Assembly: GCA_036501485.1 (NCBI GenBank)
Contig: DASYAG010000002.1
Span: forward strand, 19,869 to 83,868
DNA from: PALSA-607 sp036501485
Lineage (GTDB): Bacteria > Actinomycetota > Actinomycetes > Acidothermales > Acidothermaceae
DNA: 64,000 nucleotides
Direction: 5' to 3'
Part shown: positions 17,026 through 25,703 of the stretch, in pieces
Position numbering within the stretch: position 1 is the first letter of the stretch
Layout: every line of letters begins with the position of its first letter
Program-made: the position numbers and the translations under genes
The notes under the pieces: generated by a model
The model's database searches: none
What the model was told of the DNA's origin: nothing
The model's input: the letters and a program-made list of their open reading frames with translations, nothing else

Positions 17026-19227
17026 TCACCGCCGCCCGACCTTCAGTTGCACTGTCGGTTGGAGATCAGGCGAGAGCTCAGGCACGAAATCGGCGATCCG
17101 CCGAACGATCAGCTGGTGAATCGTCGCCGCCGGCAGTCGAGCGTCGATGACGAGGTAGCGGTCGGGCGAGGCCTCCGCCAGCTCGCGAAACGCGGCTCGA
17201 ACGCGCTCATGAAATTCGGTCGACTCGGCTTCGAGTCGGTCGGGTACCTCGTCGCGAACCGACGTCCGGCCAAGACCATCAGTGACTGGGACGTCGAGCA
17301 GCACCGTCACGTCGGGACGCAACCCTGATGTCGCGAACTGCGAGAGCCGCTCGACCTCGACGGTCGAAAGCGACCGGCCGACACCCTGATAGGCCAACGA
17401 GGAATCGACGTATCGGTCGCTCACGACGACGGCTCCACGCGCAAGCGCGGGCCGGATCACCATGGCCACGTGTTGCGCGCGGTCGGCCGCGTACAGCAAC
17501 GCTTCGGCCCGCGGTGCGATCTCGCCACTGTCGGGATCGAGGAGCAGCTGCCGCAACTGCCGCCCGATCGGCGTTGCGCCGGGCTCGCGAGTCGTGACGA
17601 CCTCGTACCCGCGCTCATTCAGCCACGTCGCGAGCAGCTTGCTTTGCGTCGACTTGCCAGCGCCCTCGCCGCCCTCGAACGCCACGAACAGCCCTGTCGT
17701 CACGCCGCGGCCTTCAAGCGGCCGCCAACCGCGTATCGCGGCAATAAGGTCGCGGCGCAGCGACACATCACGATCATCCATCTGACGGTAGGCGATCACG
17801 CCGACAAAGAAGGCGATGACCCCTGCGCCGAGCAACGTAAAGGCCGCGCCGTCTTCACGGATCACGACATGAGGCTTGAGGTGCAGCGTGTGCACCCCAA
17901 TGGCTCCGGAGATGAATGGGCCTGCCGCCACCATAAGCAGCAGGTCGACCTGCATCATCGACTGCAGCGTCGCCCATGTTCGGCCGCGTTTCTCGTCTTC
18001 GACCTCGAGGCCGAGCAAGGTGTATCCGGTTACCCAAGCCACACCCGAGAATGCACCCATAATCAGCGCGCCGAGCACCACGAGCACGAGGTTGTGGACG
18101 ATCGCCGTCAACGCGAGGGTGACGCCCGACGCCGCGATCGAGAGCCCGAACAGTCGGCGACGAGAAAGTCGACGGAAGAACTTCGGGCCAAGGAACATGC
18201 CGACTGCGAGGCCGACGAACACAGATCCGAACATCGCGCCATACGCCGGGTCACCACCGCCGAGGTCGAGCGTGTATCTCTTGGCCAGCCCGACGACGAC
18301 GCCGGCGGCTGCGAATGCTCCGAGCATGCCGACGACCAACCCGCGGACGACCTTCGTCTGGCCGATGAATTGCCAGCCTTCGGCGATGGCCCGAATAACC
18401 GAAGGTTGTGAGATCACCCCGACCTCGGCCCCGTTTTCGAATTCGGCGCGCCGTCGTCGTCCGCCTTGGTGAGAGATCTCGCGCAAGGTGAAGATGGTGC
18501 CGGCCGAAACGAGGAACGTCGACGCGTCGAAGTACAACGCGAGGTCGATGCGGTTGGTGGTGAAGAACGGCCACGCGTGGCTGATCACGCCGGTGAACAG
18601 CGAGAGCAGCGCGAACACCAGCGCGGCCACGGGGGCGGATCCGTAGGTCGTCAGCAGGCTGAGCTGATTCGCCTGCTCGAGCTGTTCGCGCGGTACCAGG
18701 TTCGGCACCGTGGCTTCCTTCGCCGGTATCCAGAACAGGCTCAGCGTCTCGATCAAGAATGTCGCGACGAACAGCCACCACAGCGTGTGCACGATCGGGA
18801 TCGACACGTAGAGCGAGAACCGGCCGATGTCGGCGATGACCATCGTGAGGCGTCGGTCGAGCCGGTCGGCGAACGCACCGGCAAGCGGAGCCAGCAAAAC
18901 CGCGGGCAGCAGCCGCACGAAGACAACGAGGCCGACGGAGGAGTTCTGCACGAAGTAGGTGTGGCCGACGGCAAGTTCGGCGGCCAGCGCGGTCTGCGCA
19001 AGGAAGCCGAGCCAGTCACCGAAGCTCGACAGCGACAGTGCGATCCACAGTTTGCGGAATGCCTTGATGGCCAGCACACCGCGAATACCGGTGACCTCGC
19101 CAGCCGTCGTGCGGGCAGCCTCGACCCGCGGCACCGGGGGCGGCACCGCGCCCAAGAACTCCTCGGAGATGGCCAACTCCCCACTGCCGGGAACCGCTAG
19201 CGGCCTTGGACTCACACCGCCGGACAC
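17026..19227 (-). CDS. tmk: MFS transporter-dTMP kinase fusion
   Basis: 733 residues from GTG 19227. Residues about 45-470 form a 12-helix MFS permease (FADRLDRRLTMVIADIGRFSL, KEATVPNLVPREQLEQANQLS, the macrolide-efflux type). Residues about 515-720 form a complete thymidylate kinase: P-loop FEGGEGAGKST, TREPGATPIGRQLR, DRYVDSSLAYQG, and a lid RxxR-type region. The kinase makes dTDP for DNA synthesis. This MFS-tmk fusion is known in Streptomyces and Frankia relatives. Why a permease is fused to a kinase is unresolved. It is in operon with holB downstream and topA 23 bases upstream. Confidence 0.95.
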   Translation of the reverse strand: MSGGVSPRPLAVPGSGELAISEEFLGAVPPPVPRVEAARTTAGEVTGIRGVLAIKAFRKLWIALSLSSFGDWLGFLAQTALAAELAVGHTYFVQNSSVGLVVFVRLLPAVLLAPLAGAFADRLDRRLTMVIADIGRFSLYVSIPIVHTLWWLFVATFLIETLSLFWIPAKEATVPNLVPREQLEQANQLSLLTTYGSAPVAALVFALLSLFTGVISHAWPFFTTNRIDLALYFDASTFLVSAGTIFTLREISHQGGRRRRAEFENGAEVGVISQPSVIRAIAEGWQFIGQTKVVRGLVVGMLGAFAAAGVVVGLAKRYTLDLGGGDPAYGAMFGSVFVGLAVGMFLGPKFFRRLSRRRLFGLSIAASGVTLALTAIVHNLVLVVLGALIMGAFSGVAWVTGYTLLGLEVEDEKRGRTWATLQSMMQVDLLLMVAAGPFISGAIGVHTLHLKPHVVIREDGAAFTLLGAGVIAFFVGVIAYRQMDDRDVSLRRDLIAAIRGWRPLEGRGVTTGLFVAFEGGEGAGKSTQSKLLATWLNERGYEVVTTREPGATPIGRQLRQLLLDPDSGEIAPRAEALLYAADRAQHVAMVIRPALARGAVVVSDRYVDSSLAYQGVGRSLSTVEVERLSQFATSGLRPDVTVLLDVPVTDGLGRTSVRDEVPDRLEAESTEFHERVRAAFRELAEASPDRYLVIDARLPAATIHQLIVRRIADFVPELSPDLQPTVQLKVGRR

Positions 19228-19250
19228 GCCAGTATCTCGCGTCGGCTGTG

Positions 19251-22046
19251 TCAGGTCCGCTTCGCGGGCGCCTTCTTGGCCGTCTTGCGGGCGGTCGACT
19301 TCTTGGCTGAGGTCTTCGCCGTGGTCTTGCTAGCTGTCTTACTAGCGGTCTTGCTCGCCATCTTGGTTGCGGTCTTCTTGGCCGGCTTGCGGGCCGCCAC
19401 CTTCTTGGGCGCCGGGCCGCGGGCCCGCTTGTCGGCGAGCAACTCAGATGCCCGTTCGAGCGTGATGGCGGCGACGTCGTCGCCCTTGCGAAGGGTCGCG
19501 TTGGTCTCGCCGTCGGTCACGTAAGGACCGAAACGACCATCGCGGACGACGATTGGTTTCTGATTTGCCGGATCGACACCGAGCTCGCGAAGCGGACCGG
19601 CGGCAGCTGCTCGCCGTCCGCGCGGCTTGGGTTGGGCGAGAACGTCGAGCGCCTGTTGCAGGCTAATGGTGAGGAGCTGCTCTTCGGTGTCGATCGACCG
19701 GGTGTCGGTGCCCTTCTTGACGTAAGGCCCGTAACGCCCGTTGCTCGCGACGACCTCCTCGCCCTCGACCTCACCGAGAATGCGCGGCAAGGTCAGCAAC
19801 CGCAGGGCGTCATCGATCGTGACGGTATCGAGCGACATCGTCTGGAACAGGCTCGCGGTGCGGGGCTTGACCTTCGAATCCTCCGGCAGGATCTCGGTGA
19901 CGTAAGGGCCGTAGCGGCCGTCCTTCGCCACCAGCTCGCGGCCCGAAATCGGGTCGATGCCCAACGGCCGATCACCGCTCGGCTTGTCGAGCAGGGCCTG
20001 CGCGTACTCCTCGGTCACCTCGTCGGGCGCTACTCCGTCGGGCAGGTTCGCGCGCTGACCGTCGCGCTCGAGGTAGGTGCCGTAGCGGCCGACCCGCACC
20101 ACGATGCCCGAGTCGCCGAGCGGGAACGAACTGACGTCTCGCGCGTCGATCTCGCCGAGCCGGTCGTTCACCATCGCCTTGAGGCCGGGGTTGTCGTCGC
20201 CTGGCCCACTCTTGCCGCCGACCCCGCCCACACCGCCGTCGAGTGGGCCACCGAAATAGAAGTGCGTCAGCCATGCGGTGCGCGCGGTCTCGCCGTCGGC
20301 GATGCGGTCGAGGTCTTCTTCCATCTCGGCGGTGAAGTCGTAGTCGACGAGGTCACCGAAGTGCCGCTCCAGCAACTGCACGACCGCAAACGCCAGGAAC
20401 GTCGGGACCAGCGCGCTGCCCTTCTTGAACACGTAGCCGCGATCAAGAATCGTGCCCATGATGCTCGCGAACGTGCTCGGGCGGCCGATGCCGCGTTCTT
20501 CCAAAGCCCTGACCAGGCTTGCTTCGGTATAGCGGGCCGGCGGGTTCGTCGTGTGCCCGACGGGTTCGAGTGACGTCGCGCGGGCGGTGTCACCCTCGAC
20601 CAAGTTCGGCAGCCGGCGCTCACTCGTGTCGTCGGACGTGTCGTCGTCTGTGCTCTCGACGTAGACCTTCAAGAAGCCCTGATGCACGATCACCGTGCCG
20701 GACGCCGAGAACTCCGCGTCGTGACTTGTGTTAGTCGCATCGGGCCGGGTCGTGCCACCAAGGCGCATGGTCACCGTCTGGCCGGTGGCGTCGGTCATCT
20801 GCGAAGCGACTGTGCGCTGCCAGATCAGCTCGTAGAGCCGCGCCTCGTCGCCGGTGACTTGGCCGGCGAGCTCGCCGGGGGTAGCGAACCTGTCACCACT
20901 GGGCCGGATTGCCTCGTGCGCCTCTTGTGCGTTCTTGACCTTCTTCTCATACCGGCGCGGCACATCGGGCAGGAACTCACTGCCGTACAGCTCGCGTACC
21001 TGGTTACGCGCCGCGTTCAGCGCCGTCTCGCTCAACGTCGTCGAGTCGGTACGCATGTAGGTGATGTGGCCGTTCTCGTACAGCCGCTGGGCAATGCGCA
21101 TCGTGGTCTGGCTGCTGAACCGCAGCTTGCGGCTCGCCTCTTGCTGCAGCGTGCTCGTCATGAACGGCGCCGCAGGGCTACGCCGATAGGGCTTGCTCTC
21201 GACACTTCGCACGACGAACTCGGTGTTGCGGAAGCCCGTCGCCAGCTCGGTAGCGCGCGCCTCGTCGAGGTGCACCAGGTTCTTCGTCTTCAGAACACCG
21301 ACGGAGTCGAAGTCGCGGCCCTGCGCAACGCGCTGGCCATCGACGGCCGCGAGCGTCGCCTCAAAGGTTGGCGTCGTATCGAAGACTGCGTTGATGTCCC
21401 AGTAGGACGCGTTGCGAAACGCGATGCGATCGCGCTCGCGGTCGACGACCATGCGGGTGGCCACGCTTTGCACCCGGCCGGCCGACAGCCGCGGCATGAC
21501 CTTCTTCCAGAGCACCGGGCTCACCTCGTAGCCGTAGAGCCGGTCGAGGATCCGCCGCGTCTCCTGGGCGTCGACAAGCGCCTGGTTCAGCTCTCTGGGG
21601 TGCTGCGCCGCTTCGCGAATGGCGTCGCGGGTGATCTCGTGGAAGACCATCCGGTGCACCGGGACTTTTGGGTTGAGCACCTCGAGCAAGTGCCACGCGA
21701 TGGCCTCGCCTTCGCGGTCCTCGTCAGTCGCTAAGTAGAGCTCGTCGACACCGGCCAGAGCGGCCTTCAGCTTGGCTACCTGCTGGCGCTTGTCGGCGTT
21801 GACCACGTAGAGCGGCTCGAAACCATGGTCGACGTCGACGCCAAGGCGCGACCAGGGTTCCTTCTTGTACTTGGCCGGGATGTCAGCGGCGGAGGTCGGC
21901 AGGTCGCGGATGTGCCCGATGCTCGATTCGACGATGTAGTTGCCACCCAGGTACCCGGCGATGGTCTTCGCCTTGGCCGGGGACTCCACGATGACCAAAC
22001 GGCGGGTGTCGTCGTCGGATGCCGCGGGAGTGCTGGCGCGCGCCAC
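19251..22046 (-). CDS. topA: DNA topoisomerase I
   Basis: 931 residues from GTG 22046, AGGAG 9 bases upstream. The Toprim domain starts VIVESPAKAKTIAGYLG. The catalytic region has HITYMRTDSTTLS (Tyr nucleophile) and DREGEAIAWHLLEV. Several C-terminal repeat domains of the GRYGPYV type (RYGPYVTEILPEDSKV, RYGPYVKKGTD, RFGPYVTDGETN) replace the zinc domains of E. coli, as usual in actinobacteria. A tail of about 55 Lys/Ala/Thr residues is highly basic and likely aids DNA binding and processivity. First gene of topA-tmk-holB. Confidence 0.97.
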   Translation of the reverse strand: MARASTPAASDDDTRRLVIVESPAKAKTIAGYLGGNYIVESSIGHIRDLPTSAADIPAKYKKEPWSRLGVDVDHGFEPLYVVNADKRQQVAKLKAALAGVDELYLATDEDREGEAIAWHLLEVLNPKVPVHRMVFHEITRDAIREAAQHPRELNQALVDAQETRRILDRLYGYEVSPVLWKKVMPRLSAGRVQSVATRMVVDRERDRIAFRNASYWDINAVFDTTPTFEATLAAVDGQRVAQGRDFDSVGVLKTKNLVHLDEARATELATGFRNTEFVVRSVESKPYRRSPAAPFMTSTLQQEASRKLRFSSQTTMRIAQRLYENGHITYMRTDSTTLSETALNAARNQVRELYGSEFLPDVPRRYEKKVKNAQEAHEAIRPSGDRFATPGELAGQVTGDEARLYELIWQRTVASQMTDATGQTVTMRLGGTTRPDATNTSHDAEFSASGTVIVHQGFLKVYVESTDDDTSDDTSERRLPNLVEGDTARATSLEPVGHTTNPPARYTEASLVRALEERGIGRPSTFASIMGTILDRGYVFKKGSALVPTFLAFAVVQLLERHFGDLVDYDFTAEMEEDLDRIADGETARTAWLTHFYFGGPLDGGVGGVGGKSGPGDDNPGLKAMVNDRLGEIDARDVSSFPLGDSGIVVRVGRYGTYLERDGQRANLPDGVAPDEVTEEYAQALLDKPSGDRPLGIDPISGRELVAKDGRYGPYVTEILPEDSKVKPRTASLFQTMSLDTVTIDDALRLLTLPRILGEVEGEEVVASNGRYGPYVKKGTDTRSIDTEEQLLTISLQQALDVLAQPKPRGRRAAAAGPLRELGVDPANQKPIVVRDGRFGPYVTDGETNATLRKGDDVAAITLERASELLADKRARGPAPKKVAARKPAKKTATKMASKTASKTASKTTAKTSAKKSTARKTAKKAPAKRT

Positions 22047-22087
22047 TACGGGGTGCTCCTCATCGGTTGTTCATGCGTCTATCGGGT

Positions 22088-22144
22088 GCGGGGTCCCGAG
22101 CCACGGTAACCGCTCGCCGCCTCGGGCGTGGCCACTGACCCCGC
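22088..22144. terminator. Long imperfect hairpin between hppA and topA
   Basis: Arms GCGGGGTC (22088-22095) and GACCCCGC (22137-22144) enclose an inner GCCACG/CGTGGC pair, giving a roughly 57-nt hairpin. Located just after hppA and before topA on the minus strand, it probably ends hppA transcription or attenuates readthrough into topA. No U-run is evident. Confidence 0.45.
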
Positions 22145-22223
22145 GACCGACCCAATCGCCGTCCGGCCTGTGACTCTTTCGGCTGCCTCGCCGGGCAGGC
22201 GTCAGACGAGCCCTGGACCAGCG

Positions 22224-24569
22224 CTAGACCACCAGGGCGGAGGGCGTGTCTTCGTCCTCGCCGGCACCCACCGCGACGCTGCGGCGCTTGGAAATGACTA
22301 CCGAAACGGCGATGATCGCGAACGCCAGGACGGCAATGATGATGCGCAACGGCGCGTTGTGATGCACGCCCACGGAGTACCGGACGATCAGCGGCGCGAT
22401 CAGCAGGGCGACCAGGTTCATCACCTTGAGCAGCGGGTTGATGGCCGGGCCGGCGGTGTCCTTGAAGGGGTCGCCGACCGTGTCGCCGATGATCGTTGCC
22501 TCGTGAGCGGGCGAGCCCTTGCCGCCGAAGTTGCCTTCCTCGACCAGCTTCTTGGCGTTGTCCCACGCGCCACCGGAGTTCGCCAGGAACACCGCCATCA
22601 GCGCGCCTGCGGCGATCGCGCCGACCAGATAGCCGGCCAGCGCGCCCACTCCGAGCGCGAAACCAGTCGCGATCGGCGCGAGCACCGCCATGAGTCCAGG
22701 AGTCGCCAGTTCACGCAGCGAATCGCGGGTGACGATGTCGACGACCTTGCCGTACTCCGGCAGCGCTGTCCCCTCCATGATCCCGACGATCTCGCGGAAC
22801 TGGCGCCGTACCTCATACACGACTGCGCCGGCCGCGCGCGCCACGGCGTTGATGAGCAGGCCTGAGAAGAAGAACACGACCGCCGCGCCGATGATCGCGC
22901 CCACGATGACGTTCGGTGAGGTGACGTCGGTCGACAGGCTCGCCGCCGTGATACCGGTCAGGCCGGACGCCGAGGTGCCGGCCGTTGTGAGGGCGTCGCT
23001 GATCGCGGAAGTAAAGGAGCCAAACAGCGCGGTCGCGGCAAGAACTGCAGTCGCGATAGCGATGCCCTTGGTGATGGCCTTGGTGGTGTTGCCGACCGCG
23101 TCGAGCTGCGTCAGCACCACGGCACCTTCGCCGGTCACGTCGCCGGACATCTCAGCAATGCCCTGGGCGTTGTCGGACACCGGCCCGAAGGTGTCCATGG
23201 CAACGATGACGCCGACGGTCGTGAGTAGGCCAGTGCCAGCGAGTGCGACGGCAAACAGCGACAACAGGGTGATGCCGCCGCCGAGCAGGAATACGCCGTA
23301 GACGGCGGCCGCGACGATAAGGGCCGAGTAGACGGCCGACTCCAGACCGACCGATACGCCGGCGAGGATTACGGTCGCCGGGCCAGTCAGTGAGGTCTTG
23401 CCGATGTCGCGCACGGGGCGCCGGTTCGTCTCAGTGAAGTAGCCGGTCAACTGCTGGATGACCGCGGCGAGCACGATGCCGATGACGACCGCGATGAGCG
23501 CAAATACGCGCGGGTTGCCTGAGTGCGAGGCGATCTCGTCGTTCGTCAGACCCTTGAGCCCGGAAAACTTCGATGGCAGTTCGGTGAATGCAAGAACGGC
23601 AACCAGCACGACTGAGAACGCGGCCGAGATGAAGAAACCTCGGTTGATCGCGGTCATGCCACTGCGGTCACCAGCGCGGGGCGACACAGCGAAGATGCCC
23701 ACCACGGCGGTGAGGACGCCGATCGCCGGCACGATGAGAGGAAAGACCAGGCCGAGGTTGCCGAACGCGGCCTTGCCGAGGATCAACGAGGCGACGAGCG
23801 TGACGGCGTAGCTCTCGAAGAGGTCGGCGGCCATGCCTGCGCAGTCGCCCACGTTGTCGCCCACGTTGTCGGCGATCGTCGCCGCATTGCGCGGATCGTC
23901 CTCGGGGATGCCTTGCTCGACCTTTCCGACGAGGTCGGCACCGACGTCGGCGGCCTTGGTGAAGATGCCGCCACCGACACGCATGAACATGGCCAGCAGG
24001 GCAGCGCCGAAGCCGAACCCTTCAAGCACCTTGGGAGCGTTTGCGCGGAAGAACAGCACGACGAGGCAGGCACCGAACAAGCCGAGCCCCACGGTGAACA
24101 TGCCGGCGACACCGCCGGTACGGAAGGCGATCCGCATCGCGCCTCGAGACTCACCTCCGCGAGCAGCCGCGGCGACCCGAACGTTGGCGCGGACGGCAAG
24201 CCACATGCCGGTGTAGCCCGTGACGCCCGAGAAGACGGCGCCAACCAGGAAGAAGATCGATCGACCGATGCGCTGGGTGCCGGAGTCGGCTGGCAGCAGG
24301 AGTAGCAGGAAGAAGACGATGACCGCGAAGACGCCAAGCGTTCGGAACTGCCGCTTCAGGTAGGCGCTCGCGCCTTCTTGAACAGCTCCGGCGATCCGCT
24401 TCATGTTCTCGGTGCCCTGATCGGCCGACAGCACCTCGCGCACCAGCGCGAAGGCCACTCCGAGCGCAAGCAACGCCACGACCGCGACGATCCACACCCA
24501 CGTGTAGTTGCCGCCCGTGACGCTGGTATCCGCGCCGGTCGTCGCGCTCACCAGGTCTAGCCCGAGCAT
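22224..24569 (-). CDS. hppA: Membrane-bound proton-translocating pyrophosphatase
   Basis: 781 residues from ATG 24569, preceded by GGAGG. About 16 membrane helices. Substrate-binding loops are clear: FTKAADVGADLVGKVEQGIPEDDPRNAATIADNVGDNVGDCAGMAADLFESYA, then MDTFGPVSDNAQGIAEMSG and GDTVGDPFKDTAGPAINPLLKV. The enzyme hydrolyses PPi and exports H+. The residue after the potassium-determining Ala/Lys site was not checked, so the K+-independent subtype is assumed from the actinobacterial norm. It lies between the bldG pair and topA, as in other actinobacteria. Confidence 0.96.
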   Translation of the reverse strand: MLGLDLVSATTGADTSVTGGNYTWVWIVAVVALLALGVAFALVREVLSADQGTENMKRIAGAVQEGASAYLKRQFRTLGVFAVIVFFLLLLLPADSGTQRIGRSIFFLVGAVFSGVTGYTGMWLAVRANVRVAAAARGGESRGAMRIAFRTGGVAGMFTVGLGLFGACLVVLFFRANAPKVLEGFGFGAALLAMFMRVGGGIFTKAADVGADLVGKVEQGIPEDDPRNAATIADNVGDNVGDCAGMAADLFESYAVTLVASLILGKAAFGNLGLVFPLIVPAIGVLTAVVGIFAVSPRAGDRSGMTAINRGFFISAAFSVVLVAVLAFTELPSKFSGLKGLTNDEIASHSGNPRVFALIAVVIGIVLAAVIQQLTGYFTETNRRPVRDIGKTSLTGPATVILAGVSVGLESAVYSALIVAAAVYGVFLLGGGITLLSLFAVALAGTGLLTTVGVIVAMDTFGPVSDNAQGIAEMSGDVTGEGAVVLTQLDAVGNTTKAITKGIAIATAVLAATALFGSFTSAISDALTTAGTSASGLTGITAASLSTDVTSPNVIVGAIIGAAVVFFFSGLLINAVARAAGAVVYEVRRQFREIVGIMEGTALPEYGKVVDIVTRDSLRELATPGLMAVLAPIATGFALGVGALAGYLVGAIAAGALMAVFLANSGGAWDNAKKLVEEGNFGGKGSPAHEATIIGDTVGDPFKDTAGPAINPLLKVMNLVALLIAPLIVRYSVGVHHNAPLRIIIAVLAFAIIAVSVVISKRRSVAVGAGEDEDTPSALVV

Positions 24570-24727
24570 GAGTCCTCCTCGACCGCTACTGCGCCGTTGC
24601 AGAAGCGGGAATCCTGTGGACTCCGCCGAGTCGTCCAGACAGATAGTTGGACGTCAAAGCGGATGCGGGAGTCTATGTCTCCAGCCGTTGCGTCGGTAGG
24701 GCGTGTGTCGCAAGTCACGTCCCGCGA

Positions 24728-25162
24728 CTACCCGATCGGCCAGGTCATCGTTACGACCGATCCGGCCGGGAGGTACTCGACCCGCACCTCATCGACTAGA
24801 CCACTGATGACGGCCAGTCCGAGGCGCTCGTGCCCGCTCAGGTCAACACTGTCGACCTCGTCGTCGGTACTCAAGTCGAACGTGAGCTCGCCGTCCGCGT
24901 CGGGCGCCGGCCGACCAACGGAGTCGGCGACCTCCACCGAAAAGGTGGTGGCCTCCTCGATCAGTCTCAGCTCAATGGGCGACGAGGGCGCGTGCGCCAG
25001 ATTGAAACGGACCGCCAATGAGCACGCCTCGCTCACTGCGAGCTTGATCTCGTCGAGCGCACCGTCGGCGACCCCGGCCCGTCGGGCAACAGAGGCGGCG
25101 ATGAAGCGGGCAGTTCGGACGTGCTCGGGTAAGGGCGTGAACGAGACGGTCACGGTAGGCAA
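24728..25162 (-). CDS. RsbW-type anti-sigma regulatory factor (ATP-binding)
   Basis: 144 residues; TTG 25162 or GTG 25153 are both possible starts. A GHKL ATPase fold has N-box LDEIKLAVSEACSLAV, G1 VEVADSVGRP and a G2 element GHERLGLAVISGLVDEV. It follows bldG with a gap of about 10 bases. In Streptomyces the partner of BldG is the anti-sigma kinase ApgA, so this protein likely phosphorylates BldG and controls a sigma factor. Asn-to-Ser/Ala changes in the N-box (EACSLAV, not EACNNA) could weaken ATP binding; this is worth checking. Confidence 0.8.
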   Translation of the reverse strand: MPTVTVSFTPLPEHVRTARFIAASVARRAGVADGALDEIKLAVSEACSLAVRFNLAHAPSSPIELRLIEEATTFSVEVADSVGRPAPDADGELTFDLSTDDEVDSVDLSGHERLGLAVISGLVDEVRVEYLPAGSVVTMTWPIG

Positions 25163-25172
25163 AGCGCGCCAC

Positions 25173-25514
25173 TCAGTCCGTGGCGGCGACGGCCTCGTCG
25201 ACCGACCCGTGGATCGGGAAAACCTTGGTGAGCCCGGTGATCCGGAAGATCTTCAGGATGCGCTCCTGGGTACAGACCAGGCGCAGCGACCCGTCGTGGG
25301 CCCGGACTCGCTTGAGGCCACCCACCAAGACGCCGAGGCCCGTCGAGTCGAGAAACTCGACGTTCTCCATGTCGACGATGATGTGGTAGCTGCCGGCCGA
25401 GACTAGATCGATCAGCTGCTCGCGCAGCTTGGGCGCGGTGTAGACGTCGATCTCGCCACCGACGACGACAACAGTGTGTTCGCCTTCGGCGCGGGTAGAC
25501 AAAGACAGATCCAC
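25173..25514 (-). CDS. bldG: Anti-sigma factor antagonist, STAS domain (BldG)
   Basis: 113 residues from GTG 25514, with GGAGG 6 bases upstream. Single STAS domain: VVVVGGEIDVYTAPKLREQLIDLV, then IIVDMENVEFLDSTGLGVLVGGLKRV with the phosphorylatable Ser in LDSTGLG, and a C-terminal LTKVFPIHGSVDEAVAA. Streptomyces BldG controls development and antibiotic genes by partner switching. The neighbour on the same strand is its likely kinase; the divergent gene is the Lhr-like helicase, as in other actinobacteria. Confidence 0.95.
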   Translation of the reverse strand: MDLSLSTRAEGEHTVVVVGGEIDVYTAPKLREQLIDLVSAGSYHIIVDMENVEFLDSTGLGVLVGGLKRVRAHDGSLRLVCTQERILKIFRITGLTKVFPIHGSVDEAVAATD

Positions 25515-25703
25515 TGCATTCCTCCAGCTTGTAACCGCACGCGGGCAGGACCATCTAACGCCCGGCGGGCGCGGTGTGGAGCCTTGGGTACCCGGCTAGC
25601 CACGAATCTAACCACGCCTGACGTGATCTTCCCCAGTCGGAGTGACGCCCAGGTACCGGCGTGGACGCGCGTTCCGTCGTCCGCCGATGCCAGACTGAGC
25701 TCG

